From Streptomyces lacrimifluminis (lineage in GTDB: Bacteria > Actinomycetota > Actinomycetes > Streptomycetales > Streptomycetaceae), in contig NZ_BMMU01000012.1 in assembly GCF_014646095.1 (NCBI RefSeq), positions 1 through 64,000 on the forward strand: a stretch of 64,000 nucleotides of DNA. The letters run 5' to 3'. Within the stretch, counting starts at the first letter, position 1; each line of letters begins with the position of its first letter. A program made the translations under genes and the position numbers. Shown here piece after piece: positions 17,416-25,418 of the stretch. Under the pieces are notes generated by a model. That model made no database searches. It saw only the letters and a program-made list of their open reading frames with translations, and had not been told where the DNA came from.

Positions 17416-18072
17416 TCAGGACCAGTGCGCCACCGCGTCGAGGTGCGGCAGGACGTGGTCGAGACGCTCGCGCTTCGTCCGCAGATAGGTGATGTTGTTC
17501 TCGCACGGCGGGATCAGCAACGGCACGTCCTCGGCGATCTTGATGCCGTGGCGGAGCAACGCCTCGCGCTTGCGCGGGTTGTTGGACATCAGCCGCACCG
17601 AGCGGACACCGAGGTCGTGGAGAATCTCCGCGGCGACACCGTAGTCACGGGAGTCCACCGGCAGACCCTGCGCGAGGTTGGCCTCGACGGTGTCCAGGCC
17701 CTCCGCCTGGAGCTGCATCGCACGCAGCTTGGCGAGCAGGCCGATACCCCGGCCCTCATGCCCTCTGAGGTAGACGAGAATGCCGCTTCCCTCAGCGACT
17801 ATCGCGCGCAGCGCGGAGTCGAGCTGGTCGCCGCATTCACAGTGCTGGGAGCCGAAGGCGTCGCCGGTGAGGCATTCGGAATGCAGCCTGGTGAGAACGT
17901 CGTCCTCGGCGATCTCGCCGTACACCAGCGCCACTTGCTCGTCACCGCGATCGTGGTCCATGTATCCGACCGCCTGGAAATCGCCGTACACGGTGGGCAA
18001 CGGCGCATTCACCACGCGTTCCACTCCCGAGGCCTGGGAGGCTTTGCCGAGTACGCCAAGTTTTTCTGTCAT
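17416..18072 (-). CDS. GTP cyclohydrolase II homologue with Met at the product-determining Tyr position
   Basis: 218 residues, start supported by AGGA eight bases upstream. Zinc cysteines at 67, 78 and 80 (SECLTGDAFGSQHCEC) and the RGHEGRGIGLL active-site loop (103-113) are intact, so GTP ring opening should occur. At residue 119, in LRAMQLQ, Met replaces the Tyr of riboflavin-type RibA (RAYALQ in E. coli). From memory, the S. coelicolor paralogue SCO6655 has the same change and stops at the formylated pyrimidine FAPy instead of releasing formate. There is no DHBP synthase or other rib gene nearby. The divergent neighbour is a creatininase-family amidohydrolase. So this is probably the first step of a secondary pathway, not riboflavin synthesis. 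Confidence 0.9.
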   Translation of the reverse strand: MTEKLGVLGKASQASGVERVVNAPLPTVYGDFQAVGYMDHDRGDEQVALVYGEIAEDDVLTRLHSECLTGDAFGSQHCECGDQLDSALRAIVAEGSGILVYLRGHEGRGIGLLAKLRAMQLQAEGLDTVEANLAQGLPVDSRDYGVAAEILHDLGVRSVRLMSNNPRKREALLRHGIKIAEDVPLLIPPCENNITYLRTKRERLDHVLPHLDAVAHWS

Positions 18073-18110
18073 GATCTGGTTCCTAAGCAGAGACGAAAGG
18101 CCGGGAGAAC

Positions 18111-18917
18111 ATGGATGATTCGGAAATACGGTCGACAGCGTCCGTAGCGATGCCCACTGGCGGCCTGTTGCCGGTGGACACTACGGAAGACGTACGGACA
18201 CGAGCCGCCGGCGTCTCAACGCAGGTCGCCGTTCTTCCGGTCGGGAGCTTCGAACAACATGGCCCCTTCCTTCCGTTGACGACCGACACCCTGGTCGCCT
18301 GTGCGATTGCCCGGGAGATCGCATCCGCATACCCGGTGCACCTCCTTCCGCCGGTGACCATCGCGTGCTCCCATGAGCACGCGGCCTGGCCTGGAACCGT
18401 CAGCATCTCCTCCGTGACCCTTCACGCGGTAGTACGGGACATCGCCGATTCGCTGCGCCGCTCGGGCGTGGACGCCCTGGTGGTCGTCAACGGACACGGC
18501 GGAAACTACGTACTGGGCAACGTCGTTCAGGAATCCTCCGCACGCGGTGAGCGCATCGCGCTGTTCCCGGCCGGGGAGGACTGGGAGACGGCGCGCGAGC
18601 GGGCCGGAGTGGTGACCTCGCTGCTCACCGACATGCACGCGGGGGAAATCGAGACCTCCGTCCTGCTGCACGCTCATCCCGAATTGCTCCGTCCCGGTTA
18701 TGAGACCGCTGATTTCGTTGCCGACGACCGCCGTCATCTCCTCACCCTCGGCATGGCCGGTTACACCGATTCCGGTGTCATCGGCCGCCCTTCGCTGGGC
18801 TCCGCCGAAAAGGGGAAGGCGTTGCTGGCGAGCTTCGCCGAGTCCTTCGGGGCGTATTTCTCGATGCTCACCGATGCCGATGCCGGAGCCGCTACCGGGG
18901 CCGGCGACCAGAAGTAG
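18111..18917 (+). CDS. creatininase-family amidohydrolase (ArfB/MftE-like fold)
   Basis: 268 residues, ATG at 18111 preceded by GGGAG. Metal-binding motifs of the family are present: GSFEQHGPFLPLTTD near residues 45-60, CSHEHAAWPGT, VVNGHGGN near residue 127, and DMHAGEIETS with the catalytic Glu. Archaeal ArfB of the same family removes the formyl group from FAPy. As the adjacent cyclohydrolase is predicted to yield FAPy, this protein is a good candidate for that deformylation; this is inference from family and context. Only 38 bases separate the two divergent starts. Its 3' end overlaps the convergent membrane-protein gene by 157 bases. Confidence 0.85.
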   Translation: MDDSEIRSTASVAMPTGGLLPVDTTEDVRTRAAGVSTQVAVLPVGSFEQHGPFLPLTTDTLVACAIAREIASAYPVHLLPPVTIACSHEHAAWPGTVSISSVTLHAVVRDIADSLRRSGVDALVVVNGHGGNYVLGNVVQESSARGERIALFPAGEDWETARERAGVVTSLLTDMHAGEIETSVLLHAHPELLRPGYETADFVADDRRHLLTLGMAGYTDSGVIGRPSLGSAEKGKALLASFAESFGAYFSMLTDADAGAATGAGDQK

Positions 18918-20068
18918 CGGACGACCAGGACGACCGCGCCGGGCAGGGCCGCCACGAAGCTCAGCACGCCGTACACGACGGCGACGCTCAGCCCCATGCT
19001 GGCGCCCAGCCCCGCCGCGCCGAACGCCCAGGCGGTGACACCCTCGCGGGGGCCCCAGCCGCCGACGTTCAGCGGCACGCCCATCGCCAGCAGCGCCAGT
19101 ACGGCCAGCGGCAGCAACTCGGCGACGGAGGCATCGGATCCGGCGACCCGGGCGGCGACCACGAACATCCCGAGGTGGCCGGAGAGAACGACCACGGACG
19201 AGAGTGCCACTCCCGGCAGGTTCTCCCGGGAGAGCAGGGCGGAGCGGGCCTCGGTGAGCACGGCGCGCAGGGCCCGGGCCCGGCGGGCCGCGCTGCTCGG
19301 GGCGCGGTTCATCCGGACGGCGACGACGACCGCGACGGCGCCCACGGCGGCGAAGGCCACCATCGGGGCGACCCGGCGGGCCTCGGCCAGTACCGGCGAA
19401 GGCTGGGTGAGCAGCACCACTCCGCCGACGACGATCAGCGCGACCTGTCCGGCGGCCCGTTCGAGAACCACAGCACGGACTCCGCGCCCCATGTCCCCGG
19501 CGCTCTGCCCGTGCCGCACAGCACGGTGCACGTCCCCGAGGACGCCGCCGGGGAGGGCCGCGTTCAGGAACAGCGAGCGGTAGTAGTCGCCGATCGCGGG
19601 CACGAGGGGCAGTCTGATCCCCAGGCCTCGGGCGACCAGCGCCCAGCGCCAGGCGCTGAACACGGTGGTGAGCAGTCCGATCCCGAGGCCGACGAGCAGT
19701 ACCGGTACGTCGATCCGGCGCAGCCCGTCCAGGAAGACACCGGTGCCGAGGCGCCAGAGCAGCACGCCGAGAATCGTTACTCCGGCGAGGGTCCCGAGGT
19801 GGGGGCGGACAGCTTTGGCGGCTCGGCGCAGACGGCTCGGGGCGGGTGCCTGAGGAGCGGCGTCCCGGGGCCCGACGAAGCCGATCACTCCGGCGCGGCC
19901 TGCCGAGGAGCCCGCCGTGGGACAGGCGGTTCGCCGGCCGCGGGCGAGTGGGAGCCGGTCGCGCCCCGCGGCGGAGCCGCCGATCGGCACGGCCCCGCGC
20001 CCCTGGCGGGGCGCCGGCGGGCACCCGCCCGCAACGGCCTCCGCCGCCTCCACCGTCTGCACGCTCAT
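18761..20068 (-). CDS. lysylphosphatidylglycerol-synthase transmembrane-region (UPF0104) protein
   Basis: 435 residues from the ATG at 20068, which overlaps the methyltransferase stop (ATGA). After an about 80-residue disordered basic N-terminus there are some eight hydrophobic segments. The family motif SLFLNAALPGGVLGDVHRA and the later GVPLNVGGWGPREG identify the flippase-like UPF0104/AglD2 family without the lysyltransferase domain. Such proteins often move or modify glycolipids. It is the last gene of the operon, and its final roughly 50 residues are read antisense to the creatininase gene, so the true C-terminus may be longer than needed. Confidence 0.82.
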   Translation of the reverse strand: MSVQTVEAAEAVAGGCPPAPRQGRGAVPIGGSAAGRDRLPLARGRRTACPTAGSSAGRAGVIGFVGPRDAAPQAPAPSRLRRAAKAVRPHLGTLAGVTILGVLLWRLGTGVFLDGLRRIDVPVLLVGLGIGLLTTVFSAWRWALVARGLGIRLPLVPAIGDYYRSLFLNAALPGGVLGDVHRAVRHGQSAGDMGRGVRAVVLERAAGQVALIVVGGVVLLTQPSPVLAEARRVAPMVAFAAVGAVAVVVAVRMNRAPSSAARRARALRAVLTEARSALLSRENLPGVALSSVVVLSGHLGMFVVAARVAGSDASVAELLPLAVLALLAMGVPLNVGGWGPREGVTAWAFGAAGLGASMGLSVAVVYGVLSFVAALPGAVVLVVRYFWSPAPVAAPASASVSIEKYAPKDSAKLASNAFPFSAEPSEGRPMTPESV

Positions 20069-21096
20069 GACGTCGTCCCGCCCGTGTGCCTGGGGAGGGA
20101 AAGGAGGTCGCTGTGGTGGACCTCGACCCGCAGTTCTCCGGCCGCGCAGGCCTCCAGTCGCTCGGCGAGGTACGCGTCGGCGCGGGACCTCAGTGCGGGG
20201 CGTTCCTCCACCGCCGCCGCGACCCAGCCACGCAGCCACTCCGCGGTGAGCGGGGCCTCCACGGGGCCGAGGTGCCAGGCGCTCGGGTGGACACGGACCG
20301 TCGCGCCCCGCTGGTCGAAGGCCTCGCAGGCCGCCGTGACCGCGTCGGGGCCGAGCAGGCCCGCCCGCCGCTGGTGGGTGTTGAACGCCTCGGCGATGTC
20401 CCCGTCCAGCGGGTCGGGGGTGCCGAACTCGACGCGTCCGGCCACGGAGAGGGTCAGCAGGGCCGGGCAGCCGGCGCCCGCGCAGGCCGTGGCGAGGGCG
20501 TCGACCTCCTCACGGGTGAGGACGTCCAGCAGGGCGGAGGCGGTGACCAGCGAGGCGCCGGCCAGCGCGTCGGAGGTCAGCCGGGCGACATCGCCGCGCC
20601 GTGTCTCGACCGTCACGTGGCTGCCGTCGGCGGCTGCGCGCGGCGAGGCCACGGCGGCGAAGTGCAGCAGGTAGGGGTCGCGGTCGTGCAGGACCCAGTG
20701 CTGGGCGCCGTCGAGCCGGGGCGCGAGCCAGCGGCCCATGGAGCCGGTGCCGCAGCCCAGGTCGTGGATGACGTGCCCGCCCGGCGTTCCGGGCAGTTCG
20801 GCCAGCCGCCCGCGCAACGGGACGAGGAGTTCGACGGCGCGCGCGGCGGCGTCGGGGCCCTCGCGCAGCTCCAGCCAGTCGGGCGCGTACCGGGGCGGGT
20901 CGTCGGGCCCGGCCTCCCGCAGCCTGACCGTGCCGCGCTCTCCCGGGCCGACCGGCCCGGCGCCGGGCTTCACGTCCCGGTGCGTCGGCTGGGCCGGAAT
21001 CCCGGCGGCGGGATCGGTATTCGTGTCCACCGGAGTCACCGGTCCCCGTCGTTGTATGTCCGACGCCGCCGGAGTCGTGACCGTCGTCTTCTTCAT
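20065..21096 (-). CDS. class I SAM-dependent methyltransferase
   Basis: 343 residues from the ATG at 21096 (MKKTTVTTP). Motif I is VIHDLGCGTGSMGRWLAP near residue 125, followed by WVLHDRDPYLL and, in the post-I area, ASLVTASALLDVLT. The first 60 residues are low-complexity, Pro- and Thr-rich, and share a repeat with the upstream 95-residue ORF. Substrate unknown. Position between the glycosyltransferase and the flippase-like gene suggests methylation of the cluster product. Confidence 0.83.
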   Translation of the reverse strand: MKKTTVTTPAASDIQRRGPVTPVDTNTDPAAGIPAQPTHRDVKPGAGPVGPGERGTVRLREAGPDDPPRYAPDWLELREGPDAAARAVELLVPLRGRLAELPGTPGGHVIHDLGCGTGSMGRWLAPRLDGAQHWVLHDRDPYLLHFAAVASPRAAADGSHVTVETRRGDVARLTSDALAGASLVTASALLDVLTREEVDALATACAGAGCPALLTLSVAGRVEFGTPDPLDGDIAEAFNTHQRRAGLLGPDAVTAACEAFDQRGATVRVHPSAWHLGPVEAPLTAEWLRGWVAAAVEERPALRSRADAYLAERLEACAAGELRVEVHHSDLLSLPRHTGGTTS

Positions 21097-21490
21097 GCCG
21101 CGCTCCTTGCTCCACGGGGAGTCCGCCCCAGCGCACCTACGAGGCTCCGCAGCGCGGCCACCCGGCGTCCCCGGGCGGCGACCAGCTCGTTGTCGGCGTC
21201 CATGGGCGCCGTGAGCCCGGCCGAGGCCGTCATCGTCGTCACCTTGGTCGTGCCGCCTTCCGAGGTTCCCGGGGCAATCGGCCCCCGCACGCCGACGGCA
21301 CTGCGCAGCGCAGCCGCCCGGAGCCCCCGGGCGGAGACCGGCCCGATGTCGGCGCCCGTCATCGTCGTCGCCGTCCTCATGCCGCCCTCCGGGGTTCCCA
21401 GGGAATCCGGCCCAGTACACCGGCCAGGTTCCGCGCCGTCGCCGCCCAGCCGTCCAGGGCTGCCCGGCGGCCTCGCGCCGCCGCCTTCAG
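21070..21490. repeat. three degenerate copies of a gene-junction unit
   Basis: Units with ATGCCGCxxTCCxxGGTTCCC-type cores start near 21378, 21249 and 21094 (offsets about 129 and 155 bases). Each holds the end of a glycosyltransferase-like tail followed by a start-codon region. In the middle copy the start ATG has become ACG. They are more diverged than the 16-kb duplication. Confidence 0.65.
21093..21380 (-). CDS. 95-residue repeat ORF between glycosyltransferase and methyltransferase
   Basis: ATG at 21380 overlaps the glycosyltransferase stop, and the TGA overlaps the methyltransferase start. The product consists of two related halves: RTATTMTGADIGPVSARGLR with AALRSAVGVRG, then TTKVTTMTASAGLTAP with ARGRRVAALRSLVGALGR. 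Both also resemble the glycosyltransferase tail (ARGRRAALDGWAATARNLAG) joined to the methyltransferase head (MKKTTVTT). I see no domain. It may be a duplication by-product kept open by coupling, or a small leader-like peptide; the reading frame is certain, function is not. Confidence 0.5.
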   Translation of the reverse strand: MRTATTMTGADIGPVSARGLRAAALRSAVGVRGPIAPGTSEGGTTKVTTMTASAGLTAPMDADNELVAARGRRVAALRSLVGALGRTPRGARSAA

Positions 21491-22627
21491 GCGTCGGCGG
21501 ACATCCGCCTCGCCGAACCAGCCGCGCAGTTCCGCCGCGAGCGCCGCCGGGTTCTCGGGCGGTACGAGGATGCCGGGGACGCCGCCGTCGGGCGCGCGCC
21601 CGACCGCCTCGGGCAGGCCGCCGACGTCCGTGGCGAGCACCGGGATGCCGCGCGCGAGTGCCTCGGTGACCGCCATGCCGTACGTCTCCGCGTAGGAGGT
21701 GAGGACCATCAGGTCGGCGGCGGCATAGCTGGCGTCGAGCTGGGCGCCCGCCTGGGGGCCGGCCAGGTGCAGCCGGTCCTCCAGACCGTGCCTGGCGATC
21801 AGGGCGCGCAGGTCGGCGACGTACTCGGGGTCCTGTTCGAGCCCGCCGACGCAGACGCAGCTCCACGGCAGGTCGGTCACCGCGGCCAGCGCCTCCACCA
21901 GGCGGTGCTGGCCCTTGCGCGGGGTGACGGCAGCCACGCACAGGAGGCGGGAGACGCCGTCGGTGCCGGAGGCGAGGGGCGCGATGTCGGCGCCGGGGGC
22001 CGCCATGTGCACGCGGTCCGGGGCGAGTCCGTGGTGGGAGACGAGGCGTCGCACGGCCCAGTCACTGGTCGCGATCACCGACGGCACCGCCCGCAGGGTG
22101 GTCCGCTCCAGGGCGTCCAGCTCGGCCGCGACGGCCGGGTCGAGGCCCGTCTCGTCGCCCAGCGGGAGATGCACCAGCACGGCGAGGCGCAGCCGTTCGG
22201 CCTCCGGGACGATGATCTCGGGGACCCCGCAGGCCACCAGGCCGTCGAGCAGGACGACCGTGCCGTCCGGCAGCTCGCTCAGCGTCCGCGCCAGTTCCGC
22301 GCGGGCGTCCGCGCCGGGCCGGGGCCAGTCACCGGCGACGGCGTGCTTGTGGACCTGCCAGCCGAAGCCGGGCAGGTCGAGGCTGATCCGCCGGTCGTAG
22401 GCGTTGCCGCCGCTCGGCTTGGCCGGGTCGTCGACACCGCCCGGCATCACGAAGTGCACGGAGCGCAGGGACATGGGGATGATCGCCGCGTTCTTGAGGG
22501 CCGCGTTCTGCACGGGCACGTAGGTGAGGGTCGTCTGCACGTGAGCCTGTACCTGTACCTGGGCCGGGGCTGCCGAAGTGGCCGCCGGGGAGAGGGGAAC
22601 CGCTCGGTCGAGGGTCGTGTCGGTCAC
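21377..22627 (-). CDS. GT4-family glycosyltransferase
   Basis: 416 residues, GTG start overlapping the PTPS-like stop (GTGA). The N-terminal domain has SVHFVMPGGVDDPAKPSGGN. The C-terminal domain has LLCVAAVTPRKGQHRLVEAL and the nucleotide-sugar motif SYAETYGMAVTEALARGIPVLATDVGG with the EX7E glutamates. The first 50 residues contain a VQVQAHVQ low-complexity tract. The sugar donor and acceptor are unknown; the context is the pyrimidine/pterin-like cluster. Confidence 0.88.
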   Translation of the reverse strand: MTDTTLDRAVPLSPAATSAAPAQVQVQAHVQTTLTYVPVQNAALKNAAIIPMSLRSVHFVMPGGVDDPAKPSGGNAYDRRISLDLPGFGWQVHKHAVAGDWPRPGADARAELARTLSELPDGTVVLLDGLVACGVPEIIVPEAERLRLAVLVHLPLGDETGLDPAVAAELDALERTTLRAVPSVIATSDWAVRRLVSHHGLAPDRVHMAAPGADIAPLASGTDGVSRLLCVAAVTPRKGQHRLVEALAAVTDLPWSCVCVGGLEQDPEYVADLRALIARHGLEDRLHLAGPQAGAQLDASYAAADLMVLTSYAETYGMAVTEALARGIPVLATDVGGLPEAVGRAPDGGVPGILVPPENPAALAAELRGWFGEADVRRRLKAAARGRRAALDGWAATARNLAGVLGRIPWEPRRAA

Positions 22628-23022
22628 AGGGCACGCTCGTAGCTGGCCCAGGCGACGTGCGACTCGTGCAGCGTGACGGTGAGGCCCGCCAGGCCTCGCG
22701 CGCCCTCACCCAGGGCGCCCTTCTCGATCCGCGCGGCGAGCCGGTCGGCGATTTCCTTGGCCAGGAACTCCGTGGAGGTGTTGATCCCGGCGAAGTCGGG
22801 CTCGTTGTCGAGGTTGCGGTAGTTCAACTCGCTCACCACGGCCCCGAGCTCCTGGGTGGCCAGACCGATGTCGACGACGATGTTGTCGTCGTCCAGCTGT
22901 TCACGGCGGAACGTGGCGTCGACGAGGAACGTCGCTCCGTGCAGGCGCTGGGCGGGTCCGAAGACCTCTCCGCTGAAGCTGTGGGCGATCATGATGTGAT
23001 CGCGGACGGTGATGCTGAACAA
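22624..23022 (-). CDS. 6-pyruvoyl-tetrahydropterin synthase-like protein lacking the zinc site
   Basis: 132 residues if translation starts at TTG 23022, which has GGAGGG eight bases upstream; the longer open frame to 23259 lacks family-like residues. The T-fold signatures FSITVRDHIMIAHSF, VDIGLATQEL, YRNLDNEP and NTSTEFLAKEIADRL are clear. The usual Cys and HGH zinc motif is replaced by RLHGATF, so a zinc ligand and the catalytic Cys are missing. From memory, the S. coelicolor homologue SCO6650 was crystallised, lacks zinc and the catalytic triad, and does not perform the PTPS reaction. It probably binds a pterin- or pyrimidine-like compound in this cluster. Confidence 0.82.
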   Translation of the reverse strand: MFSITVRDHIMIAHSFSGEVFGPAQRLHGATFLVDATFRREQLDDDNIVVDIGLATQELGAVVSELNYRNLDNEPDFAGINTSTEFLAKEIADRLAARIEKGALGEGARGLAGLTVTLHESHVAWASYERAL

Positions 23023-23162
23023 CGGACGACCCTCCAGGTGCGGCGCGTCTTGCCCCGAGCTGATCGCTGCCGGGGCATGCCGAGTAGTACGGCTACCCAC
23101 GGCAGCTTGTTCAACGACTTGTTCATGTGCCCGAACCACTTTTCGGAGGGTGGGCGACCCCG

Positions 23163-24146
23163 TCAGCCGATGTCCGGATAGCGGACGCGATGGCAGAGCG
23201 CCGGCAGCTCCCCGGAGGCGAGCCTCGGCAGCACGTCCGGGAGTTCCTCGAAGGCGCACTCACCGGTGATCAGGGCGTCGAGCGCCGGATCGGCCAGCAG
23301 TTCGAGGGCCAGCGCGAGCCGGTCGGCGTAGGTGCGGCCGGGCCGCGCGGCCGGGGACACGGTCCCCACCTGGCTGCTGCGGACGGTGAGCCGCCGGGAG
23401 TGGAACGCCTCACCCAACGGCAGGCTGACGCGCCGGTCGCCGTACCAGCTCAGCTCGATGACCGTGCCCTCGGCGGTGAGGAGTTCGAGCGAGCGGGCGA
23501 GTCCCGCCTCCGTGGCGCTGGCGTGGACGACCAGGTCGCACTCCCCCAGGGCGTCCCCCGGCAGCGCGAAGTCGACGCCGAGCGCCTCCGCGGTCTTCGC
23601 CCGCCCGGGATCGGCGTCCACCAACTGGACGCGCACCCCCGGGAACCGGGCGATCAGGGCGGCCACCGACGAGCCGATCATCCCACCGCCGACCACCGCG
23701 ATCCGGTCGCCGGCCAGCGGCGACGCGTCCCAGAGGGCGTTCACGGCGGTCTCCACGGTCCCGGCGAGCACCGCGCGCTCGGCAGGCACCCCGTCCGGCA
23801 CCGGTGTCACCGCGTCCACCGGAACCACGTAACGCGTCTGGTGCGGGTAGAGGCAGAAGACCGTACGGCCCACCAGCGCGTCCGGGCCCTCCTCCACCAC
23901 ACCGACGTTGAGGTAGCCGTACTTGACCGGACCGGGGAAGTCGCCCTCCTGGAACGGCGCCCGCATGGCGGCGTACTGGCTGACCGGGACGCCGCCGCGG
24001 AAGACGAGTGTCTCCGTGCCGCGGCTCACCCCCGAAAACAGGGTGCGGACCAGTACCTCGCCCTCACCGGGCGCCGTCAGTCCGACGTCACGGATCTCTC
24101 CGTGGTCCGGCGAACCGAGCCAGAACGCACGTGCGGCGCGCTTCAT
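23163..24146 (-). CDS. MDR-family dehydrogenase (zinc-type alcohol dehydrogenase-like)
   Basis: 327 residues. N-terminal GroES-like domain with VLVRTLFSGVSRGTETLVF and YGYLNVGVVEEG; Rossmann loop AVVGGGMIGSSVAALI near residue 170. The canonical catalytic Cys and the four-Cys structural zinc loop are absent, as in the BchC/YhdH-like branch of medium-chain reductases that often act in pigment or cofactor synthesis. First gene of the minus-strand operon, with a 140-bp gap to the PTPS-like gene. Substrate unknown. Confidence 0.8.
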   Translation of the reverse strand: MKRAARAFWLGSPDHGEIRDVGLTAPGEGEVLVRTLFSGVSRGTETLVFRGGVPVSQYAAMRAPFQEGDFPGPVKYGYLNVGVVEEGPDALVGRTVFCLYPHQTRYVVPVDAVTPVPDGVPAERAVLAGTVETAVNALWDASPLAGDRIAVVGGGMIGSSVAALIARFPGVRVQLVDADPGRAKTAEALGVDFALPGDALGECDLVVHASATEAGLARSLELLTAEGTVIELSWYGDRRVSLPLGEAFHSRRLTVRSSQVGTVSPAARPGRTYADRLALALELLADPALDALITGECAFEELPDVLPRLASGELPALCHRVRYPDIG

Positions 24147-24252
24147 CGGAGTCCTCCTGAACGCTTGGGAAGTTGTTCACGTACTGCGGGGTGCACAGTC
24201 CGCGCACAGTACGCGGCATGATCCACTCTGTACATACGGCGGAGGACTCGCG

Positions 24253-25044
24253 GTGGCCCTGAACAACACGTACGAAGCGAGGCTGGTTCAGCAGGAAACC
24301 GCCCTGGGTGCGGGCCTGCAGGTCCTGCTGCTGGCCCTGCTCGGCTCCGCGATCGGTCTGGGCCCGGCGGGCTGGCTGACCGGGCTGGCGTTCGCGATCG
24401 CCACCTGGGCCGTGCTGTCGCGCGCGCTGCACCGGTCCGGGTCGAAGTCGTTCGGCCCGGCCAACCGTGTCACCCTCGGCCGGGCGACCCTGGTCGGCGG
24501 GGTGACGGCGCTGGTCGCGGACTCCTTCGTGAGCTCGCCGCCCATCACGCTGTTCGTCGGACTGGCGGCCGTGGCCCTGATCCTCGACGGCGTGGACGGC
24601 AAGGTCGCCCGGCGCACCGGCACCTGCTCGAAGCTGGGCGCTCGTTTCGACATGGAGGTCGACGCGTTCCTCATCCTGGTGCTCAGCGTGTACGTGTCGA
24701 TGTCGCTGGGCCCGTGGGTCCTGCTGATCGGCGGTATGCGCTACGCCTTCGTCGCCGCCGCCCGCGCCCTGCCCTGGCTGAACGCCCCGCTCCCCCCGAG
24801 CACCGCCCGCAAGACCGTGGCCGCCCTCCAGGGCATCCTGCTCCTGCTCGCCGCCTCCGGGTACCTGCCCCTCGCGGCGACACAGGCGGTGGCCGCGCTG
24901 GCCCTGGGCACGCTGGTCTGGTCGTTCGGGCGGGACATCCTGTGGCTGTACCGGACGTCCCGTCCGCGCACGGCGCCCGTCGCGTCGCTCGCCTCGGTGG
25001 AACAGCAGCTGCGCGCGCTGGTGCCCGAGTCCGTGTCCCGCTGA
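24253..25044 (+). CDS. CDP-alcohol phosphatidyltransferase family membrane protein
   Basis: 263 residues, GTG at 24253 with GGAGGA upstream; the longer upstream frame is antisense to the dehydrogenase and not coding. The family signature D-G-x2-A-R-x8-G-x3-D-x3-D is read as DGVDGKVARRTGTCSKLGARFDMEVDAF across residues 115-142 (split here as DGVDGKVARR and FDMEVD). Six hydrophobic segments. The enzyme would transfer a phospho-alcohol from a CDP-activated donor. Divergent from the operon and probably part of the same pathway; the head group is unknown. Confidence 0.85.
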   Translation: MALNNTYEARLVQQETALGAGLQVLLLALLGSAIGLGPAGWLTGLAFAIATWAVLSRALHRSGSKSFGPANRVTLGRATLVGGVTALVADSFVSSPPITLFVGLAAVALILDGVDGKVARRTGTCSKLGARFDMEVDAFLILVLSVYVSMSLGPWVLLIGGMRYAFVAAARALPWLNAPLPPSTARKTVAALQGILLLLAASGYLPLAATQAVAALALGTLVWSFGRDILWLYRTSRPRTAPVASLASVEQQLRALVPESVSR

Positions 25045-25121
25045 GGCACGGTCCGCGCGACAGGGCGCGGACCGCACGTACGGCAACTGCCGCGATTCCC
25101 GCGACCACTGCAACTACTGTT

Positions 25122-25350
25122 CTACGAACGTGAAGTCCGGGTCCTGACCAGCGCGGACGCCGCCGCTGCCAGCCCCAGCACCCCATGATCAGCCCGGCGA
25201 TCCCAGCCCGCGAGCCGTCGAGTCACTGGCCGAGTCCGAGGCCCGACCGGCGCCGCTCTTCGCGGAGGCCACCGCCGAGGAACTCGCGACAGCCCCCTCA
25301 CCCGGACCCTGGCCCGCCGGACCCTTGTCCGTCGCTGCCGCCGTCGACTT
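25122..25350 (-). pseudogene. decayed C-terminal anchor of a secreted protein
   Basis: On the minus strand one frame gives a Ser/Ala/Gly-rich stretch (KSTAAATDKGPAGQGPGEGA, then SASDSTARGLG). Near 25178 the neighbouring frame supplies AGIAGLIMG, and a third continues VLGLAAAASALVRTRTSRS before TAG at 25122. Joined, they resemble a linker, one membrane helix and an Arg-rich tail, the usual end of a Streptomyces surface protein. No N-terminal part is found upstream. Two frameshifts make it non-functional. Low certainty. Confidence 0.4.
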
Positions 25351-25418
25351 CAGCGCCGCCCGCCGTCATCCAGCCCGTCCGGCGCTCGAGGAACAGCGCG
25401 TTCAGCGCGACCGGGGAT

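Noticed and set aside
17416..18072. Riboflavin biosynthetic ribA
   Set aside because: No ribB/ribH/ribE neighbours, no FMN-riboswitch-like leader in the 38-base gap, and the product-determining Tyr is Met.
18216..20024. 602-residue minus-strand frame overlapping creatininase and the membrane protein
   Set aside because: An Arg/Pro-rich shadow; the membrane-protein frame with hydrophobic segments and ATGA coupling is the real one.
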